Shown: positions 60,420 through 64,000 of the stretch, one piece after another | Position numbering within the stretch: position 1 is the stretch's first letter | Layout: each line of letters starts with the position of its first letter | Assembly: GCA_013146195.2 (NCBI GenBank) | Contig: CM028381.1 | Span: 99,299,002-99,363,001 of the forward strand | DNA length: 64,000 nucleotides | From: Codonopsis lanceolata | Taxonomy: Eukaryota; Streptophyta; Magnoliopsida; Asterales; Campanulaceae | Reading direction: 5' to 3' | The notes under the pieces: model-generated | Database searches by the model: none | What the model was told of the DNA's origin: nothing | Seen by the model: the letters and a program-made list of their open reading frames with translations, nothing else | Made by a program: the position numbers and the translations under genes

Positions 60420-60457
60420 AAAATGACTTACGGAGGTGATGGTCCGTAAGTCATTTT
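60420..60457. other. Subterminal 15-bp inverted repeat of the Harbinger element
   Basis: AAAATGACTTACGGA, an 8-base loop, then its exact complement. It is 130 bp inside the right end; words TTACGG and GGAAAA recur around it. It may be a transposase or Myb binding site. No equal hairpin is seen at the left end. Confidence 0.8.
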
Positions 60458-60590
60458 ACGGAGGAAAACAGGTCATTTTCCATTGACCGTAAAACGTTTT
60501 CCGTTGACCCATATTTTCCTTGGGTTACCAAACACCGGAAAATGCGGAAAACGTTTTCCGGAAAACGTTTTCCCTGAAACAAACGGAGCC

Positions 60591-61954
60591 TTAATGTGGG
60601 TAATAGAAACGCTGTCGGATGGGGGTTTAATAGTGTGCTTAGCACACTCCATTCTTTTTGAATTAGGCTCAACGGGGACACTAGGGATATTTTTAGTAAA
60701 GGTTAGGGAATATTTAGGCACTAACGATCCAAAGATGGCCTAAGTCATTTCTTAATGCCAAATGCTCATGTAGTTTTTAAAGCAAGTAAGACACACAAAA
60801 TATCATATCAACTATGAGAACTGTGGGGTTGAATGTTTAGCATCACTGGATTTCACATAAGCATTCGCTAATACAGGGTAGGGACAATTGAGACTAACAT
60901 GCAGACACGGTTCGAAAGTGTGCTTGAGATATATAAATGAGAAAAATCCAAGGGATCTAACTATCATGCAATTGACCCTAAGTCACAGTTTAATGCAACA
61001 TTATGTTCGAATGACTATGTATCATATTCTTGTGCATATCTTGTTGTAATGAAGTAGGTGCTATAGACTTTATAAAACTATTCTAATCAATCCATAATTG
61101 TGACTGGTGTGGGTGCATGAAGAATTTGGAGAAAAGTAAAAGTTTCATAAAATCAAGTAAATTCCAGAGGGATCTACGGACTAGCTATGTGGTTCATTGC
61201 ATTAACTCCTCATTGACTAGTATTACCACACCTAAACTCGAGGATGAAAATTTTGAAATATTTTATTTTTTTGATTTTGATTTTTTTTTAATAAGAAAAT
61301 TGAAGATGTTGATGACACAATTGATGATGGATTCCCACAAGAGGAATCCACGAGCATCCAATGCCAGTGTATTCGTGTCAAGGCAACACCTCCGAAAATA
61401 AGAAAAAATTAAAAACAGGAAAAGCGGGTGAAGAGTTAAATGGTCATCGAGAAAAGAAAATTTTCTTCACCCTAAAAACGTAGCCCAACTCCATTCCTCC
61501 TTAGGCTAGGACCTGCTAAGACTCTGGGCTTAGAATCCCCCCCCCCAAACTTAATTTCTATTTTGTCCTCAAGATTGAGGAACATATGAGTGGATTGATG
61601 GGGACGGACAAATATAAAAAGGACATAGCAGGCCCACCTAACGAAAGAGGATGGAACTTGGGCCTCGACTCACGGTGAGTCGGGCGGAAATAACGAATAA
61701 GGACGAAACTCGGGGATCGTGTCAGGAGGTAGCCCATAATAAGATGAGACATTTTGTCCCACAGTGTTAAACCACCCAAACAGCTGCTCTTGGTTGGCAC
61801 GTATCTGTGCCAACTGTTGAGTTGCCATTTGGGCTTCCAGGGAAACCTCTTCTAGCCTATTGGAGATCCCTTCGAGTGGGTCCTCCTCCTCCTCTTCGGG
61901 TTCCTCCCCGTGAGGAACCCGAACTCTACCGGCCGGTGCTCAAACAAAATGGCC
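60591..61954 (-). other. Athila-like 3' non-coding region, part 2
   Basis: Continues the region cut by the Harbinger insertion. It has a G10-type tract on the - strand at about 61541-61550 next to AAGTTT, like the true polypurine tract. The block 'taggctaggacctgc' at about 61503 repeats that at 53978. No coding supported in 60594-61550. Confidence 0.55.
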
Positions 61955-62755
61955 CTAGTAATGGCCGGACCCCCAAAGCCTCTCCGCGTGTCTGGGCAAT
62001 CTCACACCTGCCCTCCTACACAACTCGGTGATCAAATGCTGGAACGCGAACCCCGCATTCGTGGCACCTCTAATAAGGGTCTTAATTTGGCCGTTGATCA
62101 GGCGGCCTACATCAACAGACCCACCGGTCATAATAGTGTAGATCAGGACAGCCTTACCCCAAGTCACCGTATGTTGGTGACTAGAAGGCATGAGACGACC
62201 ACAAATAAATTTGAACACGGGCTTGGCCATGTTCAGAAAGAAGGACTCCTCCATGGTGCGTGGACCGTATGGTGGATTACGGTTTTGGGTCCACTCAACA
62301 CCAGGAAGGGCGATGGTCGCATTGACCACCTCAAGGGGGACAGGGGTATGGAGGTGTGTGCTATAATGATCGGCACCATCCGCAAAGTTGGATGTGCCGT
62401 AATATGTGTTAATGCTTTGGGACGAAAAGTCTACTAGAACGTCCCTAACATTAACAGTGTCTAAAACACCCCCATCCATGCCAATGTTGCCATTGGCATA
62501 GAACTCGCGGACAATAGGTACGACTGCCTTGTCCGGAGAGTCGGTCAATAACCCCCACCTACGGGTCGTAAAATTAGGACGTAGGCCAAATTCTTCAGCC
62601 TTAAATCCCCTCTCGGGAACCAAGGACTTGGAGAGTTTGGCCGCATATTTTTCAGAGGCCTCGTAGGAAACAAATCGGCTGTGGTCATAATGTGGTTCCT
62701 CCTCCTGAACAGGGCAAGAGGAAGAAGCACTGGTATTTCTACGCTTTCTGAACAT
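61955..62755 (-). CDS. Athila accessory ORF (putative plant transposon protein, Transposase_32-like)
   Basis: 266 codons, no internal stop: MFRKRRNTSASSSCPVQEEEPHYDHSRF ... KAVVPIVREFYANG ... VRDVLVDFSSQSINTYYGT ... FICGRLMPSSHQHTVTWGKAVLIYTIMTGGSVDVGRLI ... LITELCRRAGVRLP. The pattern (VREFYAN, V-FS-INxYY, RLMP--H---V-xxxA-L-Y-I--G--IDVG--I) is that of the plant transposon protein family found downstream of Athila pol. It lies about 0.98 kb after the integrase stop, in sense with pol. The start is the first ATG after an AT-rich leader; a possible intron in the leader is not excluded. Its own TATA box and palindrome array lie at 63217-63393. Molecular function unknown. Confidence 0.82.
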   Translation of the reverse strand: MFRKRRNTSASSSCPVQEEEPHYDHSRFVSYEASEKYAAKLSKSLVPERGFKAEEFGLRPNFTTRRWGLLTDSPDKAVVPIVREFYANGNIGMDGGVLDTVNVRDVLVDFSSQSINTYYGTSNFADGADHYSTHLHTPVPLEVVNATIALPGVEWTQNRNPPYGPRTMEESFFLNMAKPVFKFICGRLMPSSHQHTVTWGKAVLIYTIMTGGSVDVGRLINGQIKTLIRGATNAGFAFQHLITELCRRAGVRLPRHAERLWGSGHY

Positions 62756-63216
62756 TTTATTTGAGCAAAATAAATATTTAACAATAAAAAATGTATTTTC
62801 AAAAAAAAATTAATTAAAAATTATTTTCTAAAGCATGCAAATATCTACGTAAAAACTATCTAACACCCTAGCATGCAAAAAATTTACGTTAAAATTGAAG
62901 AAGGGGGTTAGAATTACTTGATCGCAGCCTTAGAGATCGGTTGGTTTGCCGGAGTTTTGAGATCTTGTCCGGCAAAATGAAGCTTCCTCTTCCTTGATTC
63001 AAGCTTCTTCAAACTTCAATGTAGTGTAGTGGAGAGATGATGTAGAAGTGGAAGATGAAGAGTGATGAAGAGGGAGGAGATCTTCGAGATTAGGGCCGAA
63101 AATTTGAAGAGTTGCAAGGATTTCGCCGGATTTTTAAGGAGGGAGACGACTGCTGCTGTTTTGTTTGAAGGGAGGAGTAGTTTGGAGTGATTCTACAAAA
63201 TGAAGCCCGACATTCT
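62756..63216 (-). other. Leader region of the Athila accessory ORF
   Basis: 460 bp between the presumed start of transcription (about 63190) and the ATG at 62755. Contains a GA-rich stretch on the + strand (63030-63100) and AT-rich sequence next to the ATG. A GTAATT-like donor near 62915 and a CTCAAATAAA stretch before the ATG are compatible with, but do not prove, a leader intron. Confidence 0.45.
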
Positions 63217-63225
63217 TTTTATAAA
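63217..63225 (-). promoter_or_regulatory. Internal TATA box upstream of the Athila accessory ORF
   Basis: On the - strand CCTTTATAAAAAGAATG, directly after the palindrome at 63229-63246. It would start a transcript about 430 bp before the accessory ATG, independent of the LTR promoter. Confidence 0.6.
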
Positions 63226-63228
63226 GGC

Positions 63229-63393
63229 ACCTTGCGGTCGCAAGGTGTCTTTTACCTTGCGTCCGCAAGGTAGGCAGATCAGGCGGTTTACATTCTGTAC
63301 GATTTCCCACGTCTGACTGTGCCGATTCACGATAACTGCATTTACTGGGGGCCTTGCAGTCGCAAGGTCTGCCACACCTTGCGTCCGCAAGGT
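63229..63393 (-). promoter_or_regulatory. Internal paired GC palindrome array, as in the LTR
   Basis: ACCTTGCG-GT-CGCAAGGT (63229-63246), ACCTTGCG-TC-CGCAAGGT (63254-63271), a decayed member (63351-63368) and ACCTTGCG-TC-CGCAAGGT (63376-63393). Two pairs, the same order and inner spacing as the arrays in both Athila LTRs, but located between integrase and the accessory ORF. Confidence 0.9.
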
Positions 63394-63736
63394 AGGCAGA
63401 ATCGCTCCTACTGATTTCTTTTTCATTCCTTTCAGCAATTTGGCAGTTAAGCTCCTCTGTTATGTTCCGTTATGCTTCTTTACTTTCCTGTAATGTAAAA
63501 ACTCTACAAAAATTCTAAACTAAAATTATTAGTAACATATGAATACAACATTAAGATACTTTTCTCCCCCAAACTTGAATTTTGGCATGTTTAATTGAAA
63601 ATTAAATGTCCAAAGATACATTTAACGGAGAATAGCATATTTAAATTAACTACAAAAAGCAATAAAATTCATCATAGTGGGTTGCCTCCCACCTAGCGCC
63701 TTTGTTTAACGTCTTTGGCTCAACCAAACTGCAAAC
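63394..63736 (-). other. Region after Athila integrase, with an internal polypurine-like tract
   Basis: Follows the integrase stop at 63737. On the - strand it has TTCAAGTTTGGGGGAGAAA (about 63561-63579), nearly the same as the true 3' polypurine tract at 53105. No coding. Confidence 0.55.
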
Positions 63737-64000
63737 CTAATCCTTGGGTGGTCCATTGTCAGCCAAACGAATTAATTCAATTGTTCGTTCAACTGACATT
63801 GGCTCAAGGTATGGCTTGAGTCGGTGTCCATTAACTTTGAAAATTTCATTATTCTTTGGATTTTGAATATCAACAGCTCCATGGGGATAAATTCGAACAA
63901 TTATAAAGGGACTAGACCACTTAGATTTCAACTTTCCAGGGAATAGCCTAAGTCTAGAATTAAAAAGTAACACTTTCAACCCTGGTCGGAACATTTTGTT
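63737..64000 (-). CDS. C-terminal end of Athila-like integrase (open at window edge)
   Basis: KVLLFNSRLRLFPGKLKSKWSSPFIIVRIYPHGAVDIQNPKNNEIFKVNGHRLKPYLE is the standard C-terminal region of Athila/Tat-group integrases (LFPGKLKSRWSGPF...GAVE). The reading is open to the window edge at 64000 and closes at 63737. No break is visible in this piece. It fixes the orientation of the second Athila element as - and the start of its accessory region. Confidence 0.88.
   Translation of the reverse strand, partial: NKMFRPGLKVLLFNSRLRLFPGKLKSKWSSPFIIVRIYPHGAVDIQNPKNNEIFKVNGHRLKPYLEPMSVERTIELIRLADNGPPKD

Larger units (their letters stand above)
54386..60590 (-). mobile_element. PIF/Harbinger DNA transposon, 6205 bp, TSD TTA, with two captured host gene pieces
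   Basis: Terminal inverted repeats are identical over 37 bp (starting GGCTCCGTTTGTTTCAGGG at 54386 and ending with its complement at 60590). TTA flanks both sides (54383-54385 and 60591-60593), the standard Harbinger target. It encodes a three-exon DDE transposase (57176-55952) and a Myb/SANT-like protein (55816-54858) on the - strand, the two genes of autonomous members. The right half holds an EAF7/CT20-like gene (58187-58796) and one P450 exon (59332-59437) on the + strand. Both element genes have frame slips, so it is probably no longer autonomous. It is inserted in the Athila 3' region. Confidence 0.95.

Overview
The window is intergenic DNA from a nuclear plant genome, most likely a eudicot. 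It is AT-rich and built almost wholly of nested transposable elements. All recognisable coding capacity belongs to Ty3/gypsy, LINE, Helitron-like and PIF/Harbinger elements, or to host gene pieces carried inside one of them. I see no intact resident host gene, no rRNA or tRNA gene and no prokaryotic feature. A 100-base run of N at 42340-42439 is an assembly gap.

Layout. (1) 1-25719 is one broken Ty3/gypsy element of the Tat (Ogre/Retand-like) lineage on the + strand. It has protease and G-patch-like remnants (1-1403), reverse transcriptase, two RNase H domains and integrase (10763-14330), then two accessory genes on the opposite strand (14676-23029, at least one with a plant mobile domain), tandem repeats and a 3' LTR from 24961. 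Its pol is split by a large solo-LTR-like element (1404-10762) that itself holds a Helitron-like insertion (2135-6923). One accessory gene is split by a 3 kb solo LTR (15166-18128) with a perfect 5-bp target duplication. (2) 25720-26909 looks like a Ty1/copia-type LTR. (3) 26930-34640 is a Tekay/Del-like 5' LTR, primer binding site and gag remnant; the LTR is split by a 5'-truncated L1 LINE with poly(A) (28672-32434). (4) 36227-42339 is an Athila-like Ty3 element on the + strand: LTR, tRNA-Asp-type primer site, decayed gag and pol. (5) 42440-51829 is a second Tat element, split by a second copy of the large solo LTR (43405-51347), which holds another 3 kb solo LTR (47464-50520). (6) 51830-64000 is a second Athila-like element on the - strand: integrase end, accessory ORF, long 3' region, 3' LTR. 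A 6.2 kb PIF/Harbinger transposon (54386-60590) sits inside it with a TTA duplication, a transposase gene, a Myb/SANT-like gene, and pieces of two host genes (an EAF7/CT20-like gene and one cytochrome P450 exon).

Most unusual. Two Ty3 lineages repeat the same design. Each carries an accessory gene outside gag-pol, and upstream of it lies a TATA box plus a GC-rich palindrome module that is also found in the element's own LTR. In Athila the module is a paired palindrome ACCTTGCG-NN-CGCAAGGT. The same core with compensating arm changes (CCATGCG-NN-CGCATGG, TGATGCG-NN-CGCATCA) appears in Tekay-like LTRs. In Tat a 64-bp block of the LTR is repeated in reverse upstream of an antisense accessory gene. 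This suggests transposon accessory genes driven by copies of LTR promoter modules.
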